DNA from: Mauremys mutica
Taxonomy: Eukaryota; Chordata; Testudines; Geoemydidae
Length of the DNA stretch: 64,000 bases
Reading direction: 5' to 3'
Assembly: GCF_020497125.1 (NCBI RefSeq)
Contig: NC_059073.1
Coordinates: 8,329,225 to 8,393,224, forward strand
The notes under the pieces are model-generated. The model was not told the origin of the DNA. It did not search any database and saw nothing but the letters and a program-made list of their open reading frames with translations. Below, in pieces: positions 24,157-36,300 of the stretch. A program made the translations under genes and the position numbers. How positions within the stretch are numbered: the first letter of the stretch is position 1; each line of letters begins with the position of its first letter.

Positions 24157-24252
24157 CTCAGGCCTGGCAGTGCTACGTGGGAGGGGGTGACAAATGCGAG
24201 ATGCCTACCCAGTGTGCACCTCAGGATAAGTACTGTGTGAAAACACTGACGT
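24157..24252 (+). pseudogene. Ly6 pseudogene exon 2
   Basis: 96 bases, phase preserved, four of five exon-2 cysteines retained. The donor dinucleotide is CT; a weak GT two bases earlier (24251) would change the phase. Confidence 0.75.
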
Positions 24253-24326
24253 CTAAGTTTGGGCATTACTCAGGCTCAGCTAGTAGTGACCAGCCAGGAC
24301 TTCAGCCTCTCTGGTCTGCTTGCCGT

Positions 24327-24734
24327 AGGGTTGCCACTTTTCTAATTGCTGGTAACCAGACCCCCAAGGCCCTGCCCCTGCTCTGCCTCTTCCCCAAGGC
24401 CCCACCCCATCACTCACTCCTCTCCCCCCGCCCCCATCACTTGCTGTATTCCCCTCCCCACCTGGGCTCCCTCTGCTCCTGGGGCTGGAAAGGGAGCTGC
24501 TGCAGCCTGACAAGGAGCCTTCCTGCAGTAGGAGGCAGCCCCGGCGTCCTCCCCACACCCTGTGGTCACCGGACTTTTGGTGTCCAGTCAGTACATCTGA
24601 CTGGACACTGCCAGGTCCCCTTTTCGACTGGACTTTCCGGTCAAAAACCGGGCACCTGGCAGTGCTAACTGGCACCCAGACACAGAAGCCAAAAACTAGA
24701 CTGTCCGGGTAAAACACAGACAGGTGGCAACCCT
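24327..24734. mobile_element. TIR element (AGGGTTGCCAC) in the pseudogene intron
   Basis: Begins AGGGTTGCCAC and ends GTGGCAACCCT, perfect 11-base inverted repeats. Non-coding and C-rich. It fills almost half of the 882-bp intron between the two pseudogene exons. Confidence 0.65.
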
Positions 24735-25134
24735 GGCTTACAGATATCCTCTAGCAGGACGCCACATCGTTATAAACAGTGCTTAGCCTTTGTCCTTTCC
24801 GTGGACATGGGGTTGAATTTCAGCTGGGATGCATTGTATACCCCCCCCCCTTTATTCATACTCTTTCCTGCAAGAAACACAACTTTGGAGCAGATACCAA
24901 GGGCCTGATCTGGAGCCCACTGCCTGGGAGATTAGGCTCAGTGGAAAGACTCACATTTCAATGGGTTTTGCGTCAGACCCTAATATCCCAAAAGACTTCA
25001 GGCCCAGAGCCACAAAAGGCTGCCAGCTTCCATTGTGGCTCAGGGCCCGAGTGCCTGTGAGAGGCTAGTCAGTACTGCAGCGAGCTTTAAATCACAGGCT
25101 TTGAGAGGTCAGACTGACTAATGGCTGTATCCAG

Positions 25135-25340
25135 CCTTCTCTTGCGACAACCCTGTCCCTGAACGGTTGTGTGGGAGACAGTGTCCTTGGAAAGCAGAAG
25201 AAACAGCTAATTGAGGCCTATCTGTTCTGTGCTGCCAGAGCGACATATGCAATAGTGACTACTATGGTTGTAACCATGGAGACAGGCCAAGAATCAGCTT
25301 TGCGGTGATGGCAGTGGGGGTAGCACTTCAGCCAGCTTAA
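25135..25340 (+). pseudogene. Ly6 pseudogene exon 3
   Basis: Single frame apart from one TGA, with C-x3-CP, CCQSDICN and a C-terminal tail. The tail is less hydrophobic than in the intact paralogues. Confidence 0.75.
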
Positions 25341-27944
25341 TCTTTGCCTTCCTGTGGACTGGAATGTGATATGCCAGGAAACAGGTCACCCCCCTCCACC
25401 ACCACCACCACATACACACACCAAGGGCCTGCTAGGGCTGCAGCAACCCCTCTGTACAACGCTTTGCTGCTAAAGATTGAGGAGAGCAAAGATTAATAAG
25501 ACAAGGGCATCATGTGCAAAGTGTGGAAGTGGACCCAGGGCCAGAGGACTGTCGCAGCCAAGGGGATGTAAATCTGATGATCCAATTCCAAATCTGATTG
25601 TATTTCATTAATGATAGTCTAGAAACCCCTGTACCAAGGATGTTTCTTTGGATGTCTTATTCCTGTATTGCTTCGCATCTCTGTGCTATCGGGAAAAGGG
25701 ACAGTGTCTTCCTTTGTGTTCAAAACTGTGAGTGCTACTGGAGTCACTGTAATAAAGAGGAAGAGCCGTGGTGGCTGTTTCTCTTTCTTAGGGGAAGAAT
25801 CCACCGTGAATAGCTCAAAGATCATTAAAAAAAGGTGACTGGGAGATTAGGCTCACATTTTTTAAAATGGCCACAAACTTTAGGTGCCTAACCCAAGACC
25901 CCCAGAGCCCTGATTTGAGAAAACTGCTGATCTGAAGGATTCAAAAATCATGAAATTGGCTTAAAAATCATGAGATTTTTAAAAAATGCATTTGGGGATA
26001 TTTGCTTCCTGGAGCTTGAGCCTTTAGGAGCACCTGAGTCACTGTTTCAAGCTTTTCTTTATGCTGACATGAGAGCTAGAAACTTTCGTTAAAAAAAAGA
26101 GAGAGAGAAAGCAAGCTGAGATTCTCATGCAATAACATGACTCCAGCAGCTGGGACTTTAAGAAACACATCAAATATCATGGGACTCAGGATAAAAACCC
26201 TGCAATTGGCAACATTGTTTTCAGAGGTGCCGAGAACCCACAATTCCAGCTGAAGTTGATGGGAGCAGCTGGTTCCCGGCACCTCTGACTATCACGTCAT
26301 ATTTTATTCTATTCAGGAAGCCTATGCATGTGGTGTCTGAGTGCCTTTGGCTGACGGAGGTTGGACATAAGCAGCACGCCAGTGAGATGTTGCTGAGAAG
26401 AGATGGCAAGACTGAGACAGAACAACTCCCCCGGTATCTCCTGTTACAAACTATGAACACTTGCATTTGGAAAAAGCAGTGAAGTTTTAGTAACACGAGG
26501 CCTCAGGTATCACTGTGCCATGAACACTGGAGCCAGGGGATCAAGAGCGATGCAGGCACTTCCCTCAATACGCATGCACTTGCCTGGGTAAACCGTGAAT
26601 AAGGACAGGGCTTTGTTCCTGGAGTTTGATTGCACAGTGCCTCCTGCATCATCAGTGCTATGGAAATGTAGTGCTAATATGGGGCTAAATTGTCTACAAG
26701 ATCTGCTCAGTACAGGAGATGGGGTGTCAGAGAGTCTGTAACAGCACCCTGATTCTGGGGGCTGCTCTGTGCCAGAACAAGGCGTGAGCTAGAGGACCCT
26801 TGGAGCCAGATCTCAAAGTTGGGGTTCAGTTGGCACAGAAGTTGGCTACCCCAGCTGAGAACTCCTTTCACTAGCAGGAATTCTCAGCTGGCCAGTTATG
26901 GCCAGAAGCTGGGTCTTCTCATGGGTCCCAGATTGAGAATCTGACCCATCATCTTTTTATGGCATGAAATTCCTCCAAAATCCAGTTTTGGTTGCACTAA
27001 TTTGCATTAAGTGTTTTACCTTAACAAATGTCTTTTCCCAAACACGTTTTGGCAGCTAGCCTTTTACTCTGCCAGACATTAGTTTGATTTGTGGATTTTT
27101 TTTTAAATTTTTTTTTGCTTTCTTATCAATCAATGAAAGCAGAACACAACTAGGGTGTGATCTCTACATAAGAGGGGATGTGTTCAGAATAATGTCAGAG
27201 CCGTATCTTTCCATGACAGAAAGTTTACTTGCATAACCATGACATAGGTTGGGTGGAAGAGGGAAAACCGTTTCAGTTGCCATAGAGTGTGACTTACCTT
27301 TTTGCAGAGTTGAAAAAGGTCTGTGTGACTGATTCTCTTAACATTCCTCTGGTTCAAAACCTCCTTCCTATTAGACACAGATGAGAGGCGATGAAACCAC
27401 AAAACAAATAGGATGTGATCTCAACAAAAAGGGGAGGCGTGTTCCTCAAAGTGTTAGAGTCATTAAACTTCTTCCATCCAAAAACCTGCTTAAATGAGAT
27501 CAAATGTCAGGCATACAGATGAATCCACCCATATAGCACATATTGTTCTGGGCAATTTAATACCAGAAACCCAGTCAACCAATGCTTCCAATTCATTCTT
27601 TTCTGAATAATAAAACAGACGCAGTCAGTACATTTCCACTTTGCTATAAAGTTTGTGAAGTTCTCAGCTTGGCAAATGGGAAATCTGAGACATCCTGGAG
27701 CAGGGATATTGTACATAGTGAGGTCGGGGACACCACAGTCTTCTTCACTAGATAGTCTCGAGATGGAGACAATTACTGGACATTCATAACCAACATAATC
27801 AATAAAATGTTATCAAAATATTACAGTCCACTGAATTCACAGGAGAACAGTAGCTAAGAATTTACTGTAGATCATTCCAAAATTTCTTTCATAAGCATGG
27901 TGGGAGTTATAGTTTACACAACTTCAGTTAAAGCTAAGGAGCCT
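25341..27944. other. Intergenic, no gene recognised
   Basis: Contains a CCA/CA microsatellite near 25391-25420, a purine stretch near 26090-26112 and A/T-rich patches. Short open frames are isolated and unrecognised. A motif TCAGAGGTGCCGAGAACCC near 26221 resembles an old interspersed repeat also hinted at near 55045. Confidence 0.4.
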
Positions 27945-28228
27945 GAGTAGAGATATGTCAGAACAAGAAGCAATGGTCTCAAGTTGCAGTGGGGGAGGTC
28001 TATGTTGGATATTAGGAAACACTTTTTCACTAGGAGGGTGGTGAAGTACTGGAATGGGTTCCCTAGGGAGGTGGTGGAATCTCCATCCTTAGAGGTTTTT
28101 AAGGTCAGACTTGGCAAAGCCCTGGCTGGGATGATTTAGTTGGGGTTGGTCCTGCTTTGAGCAGGGGGTTGGACTAGATACCTCCTGAGGTCACTTCCAA
28201 CCCTAATATTCTATCTATGATTCTATGT
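27945..28228 (+). mobile_element. CR1 3' end
   Basis: Reads in the sense direction through GGTGGTGAAGTACTGGAATG and TTGGTCCTGCTTTGAGCAGG to the 3' tail ATTCTATCTATGATTCTATG. Confidence 0.85.
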
Positions 28229-29790
28229 CAGTTTACACTAGCTGAGTATCTGGTGGCTATTCTGAGAATAATTGAAGTCCTGACCCTTTTACTAGTCTAG
28301 TAACTAACACGATCCTAACCCAGGTTTCTGGCATAGCAGTTACTCTGATGAATGCTTTATTGTGTTAAACACTGGGTCCATATAATTTTAAACAATGACA
28401 ACAAATGGGTGGCAGTGAATCCCCGGGAATTAATTCCATCTCAGAGTCCTGGTGACAACCTAAGGAATGAGAATTTAATAACCTTTGGGTGGGATTGTCT
28501 CCCTTCAGCTCAGCTATTATTTTCTATTTATAAAATGCACCCCACGGGAATCGGAATCAGACTGGCTAACGAAGGTTCCAGCTGCAAAGTTATCTGGCAG
28601 AGCTACACAACAGGACCTGTTAGCCAGTGGTTGCAAACGTGTAAGAAGAACACATTCAAAACAGGAGCACCCCGCCTTCCAGACAGAATGTATTAAGCAC
28701 CAACATTGCACTCAGCATGATACAGGACATACAATGAAGGCACAAGATAGACATAGAAAAGGCAGAACTAGCTGAGAAGACAGGGGAGAGTGGTAGTCTC
28801 TCAATTAGGTTTGGTAAGTACAACCCAACACTTTAAACTGCCCCTGGAAACCCAAAGGCAGCCAGTGCAGATCAATTGAATACGCTCAGGAGAAGATACT
28901 CCCTTTACCTGTAGGCCTCTGCATTCTGCACTAGATGATTTTATGTTAATGGTATGAATATTATTTGTACCTGATACTAAAGGCATTTCATAGCCTCGTC
29001 TTTTTTATCAGACCCAATGTGAGTTAACAGTTGACAGTTGGGTTCTCAAAGTTTCTGTTGAAGGATGAGGTGTCAAAGACGTTGGTATCAGCTGTGGTTT
29101 ACAAAAAAAATCAAAGTTCAGTCCTCCTCATTTCAGCCACATCCAGCATCCCTGAGGCGTAAGGCACTGAGTTCAGGTCCCGTTTTGGGAATCATTAGCA
29201 ATCTGTGACTCTGGGCAGCGAATCAAGTTACAACCTTTATGTCGGATGGACACCCATTTTCTCCTCCCACCCCTCCAGGCCAAAGGAGATTTTGGGTCCT
29301 CATTTTTAAACGAGTCTCTCACTCCTCTCTCCAATGCCATGGATGCAATTTTTGCCCCCATGCCCCAGCCAGATGCCCAAGCGTTGAGATCTGCAGCTGC
29401 AATTAGTTGCAGAATTCTAGGTACAGATTTTTGTGAGCGCAAATTAGCATCTGCACAGAGGTCCTTTGAGTGTATTTTGGAGGCTCAACATGGAAAAGGG
29501 TTCGAATTTCACCAGCTATTACCATGGCCCCCATGCCCCTTGCTGGTCTCACATGGTCTGCCACTTCTCAAGGGCAAAAAGTGGGGAGGGAAATCTCTTA
29601 AGAGCTGCTGCCACTGCCTCTTAAAAGTCCCATCTGTCATTACAGAAACTGCTCAGGTGCCACTAATTGCTAAAGAAATGTCAACAAGGCCCAGAGGAAG
29701 TTGGAGATGCCTGGGATTAGATAACACGCACTTTGTTGTGAAGAACCAGGGGATGAATGGGGATCACACCTTGTTGCAAAGAAGGTGGAC
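28229..29790. other. Intergenic, no gene recognised
   Basis: Open frames of up to 182 codons (29246-29794 +) have antisense partners and no family resemblance. Confidence 0.4.
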
Positions 29791-29803
29791 ATAATTAGTT
29801 TAG

Positions 29804-30000
29804 TATCAGAGGGGTAGCCGTGTTAGTCTGGTTCTGTAGAAGCAGCAAAGAATCCTGTGGCACCTTATAGACTAACAGACGTTTTGCAGCATGAGCTTTC
29901 GTGGGTGAATCTTGCATCCGAAGAAGTGGGTATTCACCCACGAAAGCTCATGCTGCAAAACGTCTGTTAGTCTATAAGGTGCCACAGGATTCTTTGCTGC
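29804..30000. mobile_element. Palindromic Penelope-like element with 13-bp target duplication
   Basis: A head (TATCAGAGGGGTAGCC...) is followed by two arms that are perfect inverted complements over 69 bases (29844-29912 and about 29932-30000, some 20 bases apart). The element is flanked by a perfect 13-base direct repeat ATAATTAGTTTAG (29791-29803, 30001-30013). Inverted terminal units plus a target duplication of this length are known for Penelope-like retroelements; the class is an inference. A related copy lies at 34552-34757. Confidence 0.65.
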
Positions 30001-30277
30001 ATAATTAGTTTAGCTATTGTCTGCCATTCAACCCCTTATTGTCTTTCCCAAGCAGCACGAAAAATCTAAAAAAAAATGTACAGCAAAGCGGGAGGTGGGG
30101 CCCTGTAATTAGAGATTTAATCCCTTTATGACTCAGACTTGCTTTTCCAGTACAGCTGGATCTCTGGGTGGGAGGGGGGAAAGAAATGGTCAGAATTAGT
30201 AAAAGGAAAAACCCACCCAGAGGGTGCATTGATAAAGCTACCTGCGAGGAGCTCCAGGCTGCAAGGCGCTGCTCAAG

Positions 30278-30329
30278 ATGAAGGGGCTTCTGTCTGTTCT
30301 GCTGGCTGCCCTTGTGTGCGTGGAGCTAG
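30278..30329 (+). CDS. LYPD2: LYPD2 exon 1
   Basis: 52 bases, ATG preceded by CTCAAG, donor GTAAGA at 30330. A GATAAAG 47 bases upstream (30231) is a possible weak TATA substitute. Confidence 0.9.
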
Positions 30330-33300
30330 GTAAGATTCTGCTTTATTAACCAAGCCCTGATTTTGTGGTGGGGTAGGAAGGGTGAATGAAGGGACATCTG
30401 TGACAAAATGTCATTGACTTCAACTGCAGAAAGATCTGTCCCTGTGGGAACCTAGAATTCAAGTCATGGGTCATGGCCTGATGTGACAGAAGTGGTCTTT
30501 GCAGCCTGCCCAGATGTTTCAGAGCGTCTCTTACAAAAATAGTAAGTTTCAGGCTGGGATCCCTAACCCAGGATAGAGACTTTTAGCAGCTACCAATGGA
30601 TGTCTCTCCACTGATAGATATTACTTGGCTTTATGTGTGATTTCTTTCATCTGCTCTTGGCTCTGCCTTTGCCATGAGGCCTGATGCTTTAGAGGGTTTG
30701 TTGCTCTATCTTGTTCCCACGGGCTGGTGTTGTTCTCGCCTGACACAAACCCAGGAGTCTCTACACTCCTTTACACGCTCTGCTTCAGCTGTCTTCTCCA
30801 GCGGCTTGTTTCATGCACCGCGTGTGATTCATAGACACCTGGGCACTTAGAGATGGAAAGGATGGGCTCGGCCACCCAGTCAAGGTCCCCCGGCGGGACT
30901 GATTCGCACCACTGCCGTCTGGAGGCTGTTCCCCAGAACAAGAGACCTCAGCATAGGTGTAGTTTGAGTTTTATATTTGGGGAGGAGGCAGCTTCAGTCA
31001 GGCCAATGGGGCCATACACAGGGAGGGAGGAGGGAATTCTGCACCTGCCCGAGGCTTGCAATTTGGGGGGCAGCTCCCCCATGTCTCCCTAACTGTACCC
31101 AGGCCTTACGGTGGTTTTCAAGATGGCCTGCTGGCATTTCTCTTTGATTCACATCATTCCATTGCATGTCACTGGATGCACCAGCAGCCTGTTCTTCTTG
31201 CCACCTCCCTATCAGGGTTGCCTGTGCCACCAGGGATGGGTTATGAGAGCACAGTCCCTGTCGGTCAGGGTGGGTGGCCAAGCAGGAACTGCTATTGTGT
31301 CTGGTTGGGTGGGGGAAAAGTCCGATGTGAGCCCGCACAAGGACTTGAGTTGACACAATCCAACTCCCGTTCAGGTCAAGCATGTTCTTCTAAGGGCTGC
31401 CTCGCTATGCTGCCATCTCCATCCAGCTCAAGATGATGCCTGGGTTACCACGGGGCACAGAGCAGCGATTCCCTCATTCCCCCCCACATAGGAAACAAAC
31501 AACCTTATGCAAGCCACATTGTGACTGAATGTGCGACAGTCCCTGTTCTCTGCTCTCCTCGGGGGCTGCCGGCTACCCAGGAACCACAAGCGCGGCCTGC
31601 ATCTGGTCTTCTCTGCTTCATTGTGACAAGGACACAATGGCCACTTTTTTGTGGTGATGGCTAGGCAAGCCCTGATCGGTGTAATGTTCAGGGGCATTAT
31701 GGCCCAGATCCCAGCCTGGGAGAGATGAAACCCTCAGGACTTCAGTGAGCGGGAATGCCTCGAGCGAGAACTCCTTCCTGTCAGGGAAAGTCATGTAGCA
31801 TCTGTACGGCAGCCGGGGCCACCCTGCTGATGGCTGGAGATTTCCATCTGTTCTTATCCAGACTAACAGGAGCCACCATATTGTGTCCCAGGAGCCTTCC
31901 TCTTCACTCCCTTCCTCCTCCCGCAGTGGGCTCAGGGGAAGGAGGAGAGTCCAGTTCCCTCCCCTCCTGCGTCTCTCAGAGAAGCCATTGAGCTTTCATC
32001 ATCTCTATCCGCCCTTCCGGGGTCATGGACCTTCTCAGTCCTTTCTCCCACCCTACAAGGTCCCCTGTTTCTCTTACTCCTGACAGCCTATTTCTCCCTC
32101 CCCCGTTCTGGCTCGCCCCCTCCACTTGGCACCCCCATCCCCACTACGGCAAAAGTGTCTCCCATTTGTGGCCCTGGTTTTCTGTGCGTCCCCCCCAGTG
32201 CTGGCCCCCCCTTTGTGTATGTGTGTCCCTCCCGTTAAGTTCCTCCTCCCCTATCTGTACGTCCCCTCTCTTTTGCCCCCTCCCTCTTTCCTGGGTAGCC
32301 CCTCATTTTGGCTCTCTTTGTTTGCGTTCCTTCTCCATGTTGTTGTTTGAGGGCAGGCAAGGAAATTAGATCTGTGACTGCTTCCCGGGCAGGGAGGAGT
32401 ATTAGGGGGTGGGGAGACCGGGGGAAGAGGGGTTTGGGGCTTCAGTGAGGGGAGGGGGATGATGATGAGGGGGCTAAATGGGGACGGGTGGAAGGGGAGG
32501 GGAGGGGAGAGTTTGAGGTCTCAGGTGAGGGCGGCATGGGGCTTAGGGAGAGTGTGATGGGGTGGGACAGTGGGAAGGGGGACAAGGGGGTGAGTGGCAG
32601 GGAATTGGGGGAGAATAGGGGCAGGAGGGCACCTGTCAGCCTCACAGTCTCCTCCTCCATGTGTGTGCCCAGACCTGGGGGGCTCTCGCCCCTCTAGGGG
32701 CATCTGAACCCCTCCCTCTCCCTCCCCTGCTCATATGAGCCGGGACATGGGAACCTTGCCCCGCTGGGGGTCTCGGCGCCCCGCTCGCTGCCCTCTGTGT
32801 GTGTGCCAGGATGGGGGGCATGTGCCCCTCTACAGGAGCTGGGCTCTTGCCCCTGCCCCGCTCAGGTGACCTGGCTTGGGGTGGGCTTGCCCTTTGGGGA
32901 GGCCCCCAATGTGACCCAGGATCCGGGGGAGCCCTGCCCCTTTGGGTGGGGAGCTGAGGACAGGCATCCTTCATGCATATCGCTGGCCTTAAAGCACTCA
33001 GGAGGGGGAAGGGAACAGCCACTGAGAAGGAATGGAGCCGTTCCCATGCCTCAGAGCTAGTGTTGCAGGTTGTATCATCTCCCTGGCGAGATCAGCAGAG
33101 ACCATCCCATTGAGAGGGAAAGGGCCACTTCACACCTTTCAGAGGTGCCTGGGCTGCAGGTGGAGGTGCAGAGGAGCCCTTCCTCTCCAGGGTCTCGTCT
33201 TCCTGTTTAAAGGACAGTGCTTCTCAGTGCTCTAAAATCTGCATGCTTGCATGGATTTTCTTGAAATTTGCTGTGCCTCCTGGAAGTGAAAAGTAGGGCT

Positions 33301-36300
33301 ACTGACCCAAATTTGAGGTCAATTGAGGAAGGGGTTCTGCAGATATAAACTCCCTCCCTAGCCCTTTTTCAAAAAGTTCCTAGGGGTGTGTGTGTGTGTG
33401 TTGTTTTGGGGGTTTGTTGGGGTTTTTTTATTGCATGGAGCTAGAGATTGACCTACTGCCGCAATGCAGGTCAAAAGTCTCAATCGGTTTTTACCCATGA
33501 CAATGCATGGCACCCCCCATGTCTTTGGGGCATCTGCACTGTGAGTGGTATTTAAGAACAGGTTCACGTCTTCACTTGCACAGCTGTGCAGTCTGGAAGG
33601 ATTACAGGGTGCCTGTGCCAATCCATCAAACAAACACGGGAGGTTTCCATGCAGACACTTTAAGCTTGTGTAACCCACAGCCTCCTGGGTGTGGTGTTCT
33701 GTCCCATATAGTGGCATCGAGACCACTTAGAGAGAGATAAAATGAGTCTGCTCTACAGCCTGTTGGCTTTTAGCTCATGCGGTAGAGCAGGGGTGGGAAA
33801 TAATTTCCCCGGGGGGGCCATGCCAGAAGTTTTGGTAAGTTGTCATGGGCTGCACATTTCTACTGTATTAATGGAGAGGGTGCAGGGTCTGGGAGGGAGT
33901 TTGGGTACAGGAGGGGGCTCTGGGCTGCTGCAGAGTGTTGGGGTGCAGGAGAGCGTGCGAGGTGCAGGTTCTGACCGGGAGGCACTTACCACAGGCAGCT
34001 CCCGGCCGGTGGCGCAGCAGGGCTCAGGCAGGCTGCCTGCATGCTGTGGCCCCATGCCGTTACCGGAAGCGGCTGCTGCTGGCACGTCTCTGCACGCCCC
34101 GTGGGGGGAGGGGGGCAGCGGATCTCTGTGTGCTGCCCATGCCTGCAAGCACTGCCCCCACAATCACCGCCCCCGCAACTCCCATTGGCCGATTTCCCGT
34201 CCCCGCCAGGAGCACCCAGAGACATGCCAGCAGCATCTGGGCACTTCTGGGAGAAATGTGTTGTTTCGAATAGTCACTACTATAACCTGTAACACTGGGT
34301 TTCTGGTATGATCTCAGGTCCCTGAACTTCTATAAACAGAAGGAAGGGATGCAAAGAGATTTCAAGTTTGTCTTCTTCAGGCCACGTCCCTTCATATGCA
34401 TCCCAGGCATCATTATTGACTCACCTCTGATACTTGTCACTTCAATAATAATTTTGCTTTCCAGAAACAAGCATTTCAGCAAAATAGAATACAATATTTG
34501 AACAGAAAAAGGGTTGCGAATTCTAAATCCGTGGGTTTTAGTCCAATGAATAATATCAGAGGGGTAGCCGTGTTAGTCTGGATCTGTAAAAAGCAACAAA
34601 GAGTCCTGTGGCATCTTATAGACATATTGGAGCATAAGCTTTCATGGGTGAATTCCCACTTCGTCAGACGCTGAGGAAGTTGGTATTTACTCATGAAAGC
34701 TCATGCTCCAATATGTCTGTTAGTCTATAAGGTGCCACAGGACTCTTTGTTGCTTATTCCAGTGAATGTTCATGAATATTTTTGGCAGTATTTGCCCAGT
34801 TCTAGTTAGTATAGAAATCATCCTCAGATGATCATCCATCAAGCCACACGTCTTTAAAGAAAACAGCAACAGTGTCAATTTCTGCCTGTGGATGTGAGCA
34901 GATGTCTCCCATCGAAGTCAGTGTGAGCTCTGGGCTTACATGTGATGACAGTATCTTGGCCCATCATTTACAGAAATGACACGACAACGGGGTATAACTG
35001 TGGGGACCAGCTGCTATTGTTACCTAAGGATGCTGGGTGTGGTTGGAGCGTTCAAATGGCCAGCCTTCATAGAACAACACAGCCGGATCTGAATGCTGAT
35101 CCAGCAGAGAGCTGCCTGAGATCTGAATGCTGAGCAGAGCAGGGAGCAGCATGTGGTAGCTAGGAGCAGACTTTGCTTTGTTAGGTGAATAATATGCTAA
35201 GAAGAAAGGTGTTTATTTGTTTAACACAAGCTCACCTTGTGTTAATGTGGAGGACACCGCAATAACTAGCTGTATCGGCCCTTGTCTACTTGACGTGAGT
35301 AAAATCTACATGTTGCAGGTATTTTCTAAGATGCCACCCATCCTGCTGTCCAAGCACCCAATGCAGAGACAAGCGATGGATGATCCATCACTGTCTAAGC
35401 TAAGGTGGGCAAAGCTGGTCAGAGCTCATGCCAGTTTGATGCTGTGTGTTCAATAGTGACTTTTGTTGCCTCTACCCGTGACTGTTATGTGTTTTCTATG
35501 AACAGTTAGGGTTCAGTCTCTCTCCTGTTCAGAGAGAGGAGTGGCTTTACAGCTCCCACCCTAGCTGATTCCAGATGTTTTAATCTGTGGGTCTCTCTGG
35601 AGGACCTTTCCCCCTTTTTCAATAAAGCCCCATTATTTGGCTGTATCTATTTTCATAGGATTATTTCATTCCATTTCCAACCATGCTCTAAACTGCACAG
35701 CACCCTGAGCGTCTGGTCAGACAGGGCCCCTTTACAAATAAAACAATAACAATACACTAGTCGTTAGCTTAGCCACCAATATTTGATGACATCTTGCTAA
35801 CCCAAAGGACATTAATTTAAACGTACGGTGCACGCTGTCAGGGCCTAAATCTTATTGCTATTAAGATCCCTATATACTTCCCCGTTACTGACTCAGAGAA
35901 AGGAAAATCCTGTCGTGTTTACTCCGCTGGTAGCTAAGAGGGTAGAAATGAAGGCCACTGGCAGAGCTACTGCTCTAATGCTGAGTTTAGTGCTTTGCTA
36001 AATACGGGAGCTGTATAATTTAATTGTCAAAGAGAACAGCCAGAGCACAGTAAGCACTGCAGAGTGACCACCTCTACATTAGAAAGCCTGAGGGAGCAGC
36101 TGGGTCCAGTTTTCTAAGGGATCTTTTGGCGGGTCTAACTGGGGTGGAATTAGCTTCCCTTCAGGTTGTTTGGGCTCTGCCCTCATTTATAAAAGCCTCA
36201 GGTTAGAAGCTGGGGGCTTGGTTGGTTGGTTGGTTTTCAGAGGGCCCTTCTCCTTAGAGGAAGTTTATCTAGCAAGTGCTTTCCAGAGTTGTTTCCTCCT

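Larger units (their letters stand above)
24157..25340 (+). pseudogene. Unprocessed Ly6 (LY6E-type) pseudogene, exons 2 and 3
   Basis: Remnant of a third Ly6 gene, in the same orientation and spacing as its neighbours. Exon 2 (24157-24252) has an intact CTCCTCTCCCAG acceptor and reads AQAWQCY..., with cysteines 1, 3, 4 and 5 of the pattern; the second cysteine of the CxxC is replaced by Gly. At the donor position that aligns with the LY6E-like gene (same TAAGTTTGGGCAT downstream) GT has become CT (24253-24254). Exon 3 (25135-25340) follows a branch-point-like CTGACTAAT and a CCAG acceptor, reads RLCGRQCP..., then GLSVLCCQSDICN and a tail ending at TAA 25338-25340. Its coding length, 206 bases, equals that of the LY6E-like exon 3. 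An in-frame TGA sits at 25212-25214. No exon 1 was found. These lesions make a working product unlikely. Confidence 0.75.

Noticed and set aside
25110..25200. Alternative reading of the pseudogene exon 3 beginning LTNGCIQPSL
   Set aside because: Gives the wrong spacing to the CC motif by about 44 bases; the frame starting at 25135 gives the same exon length as the intact paralogue.
29246..29794. 182-codon + frame
   Set aside because: Overlapped by an antisense frame, ends at the edge of the palindromic insertion, matches no known protein.
33742..34311. 189-codon + frame in LYPD2 intron 1
   Set aside because: Lies in a hAT-like GC-rich repeat with overlapping frames on both strands; no recognised domain.
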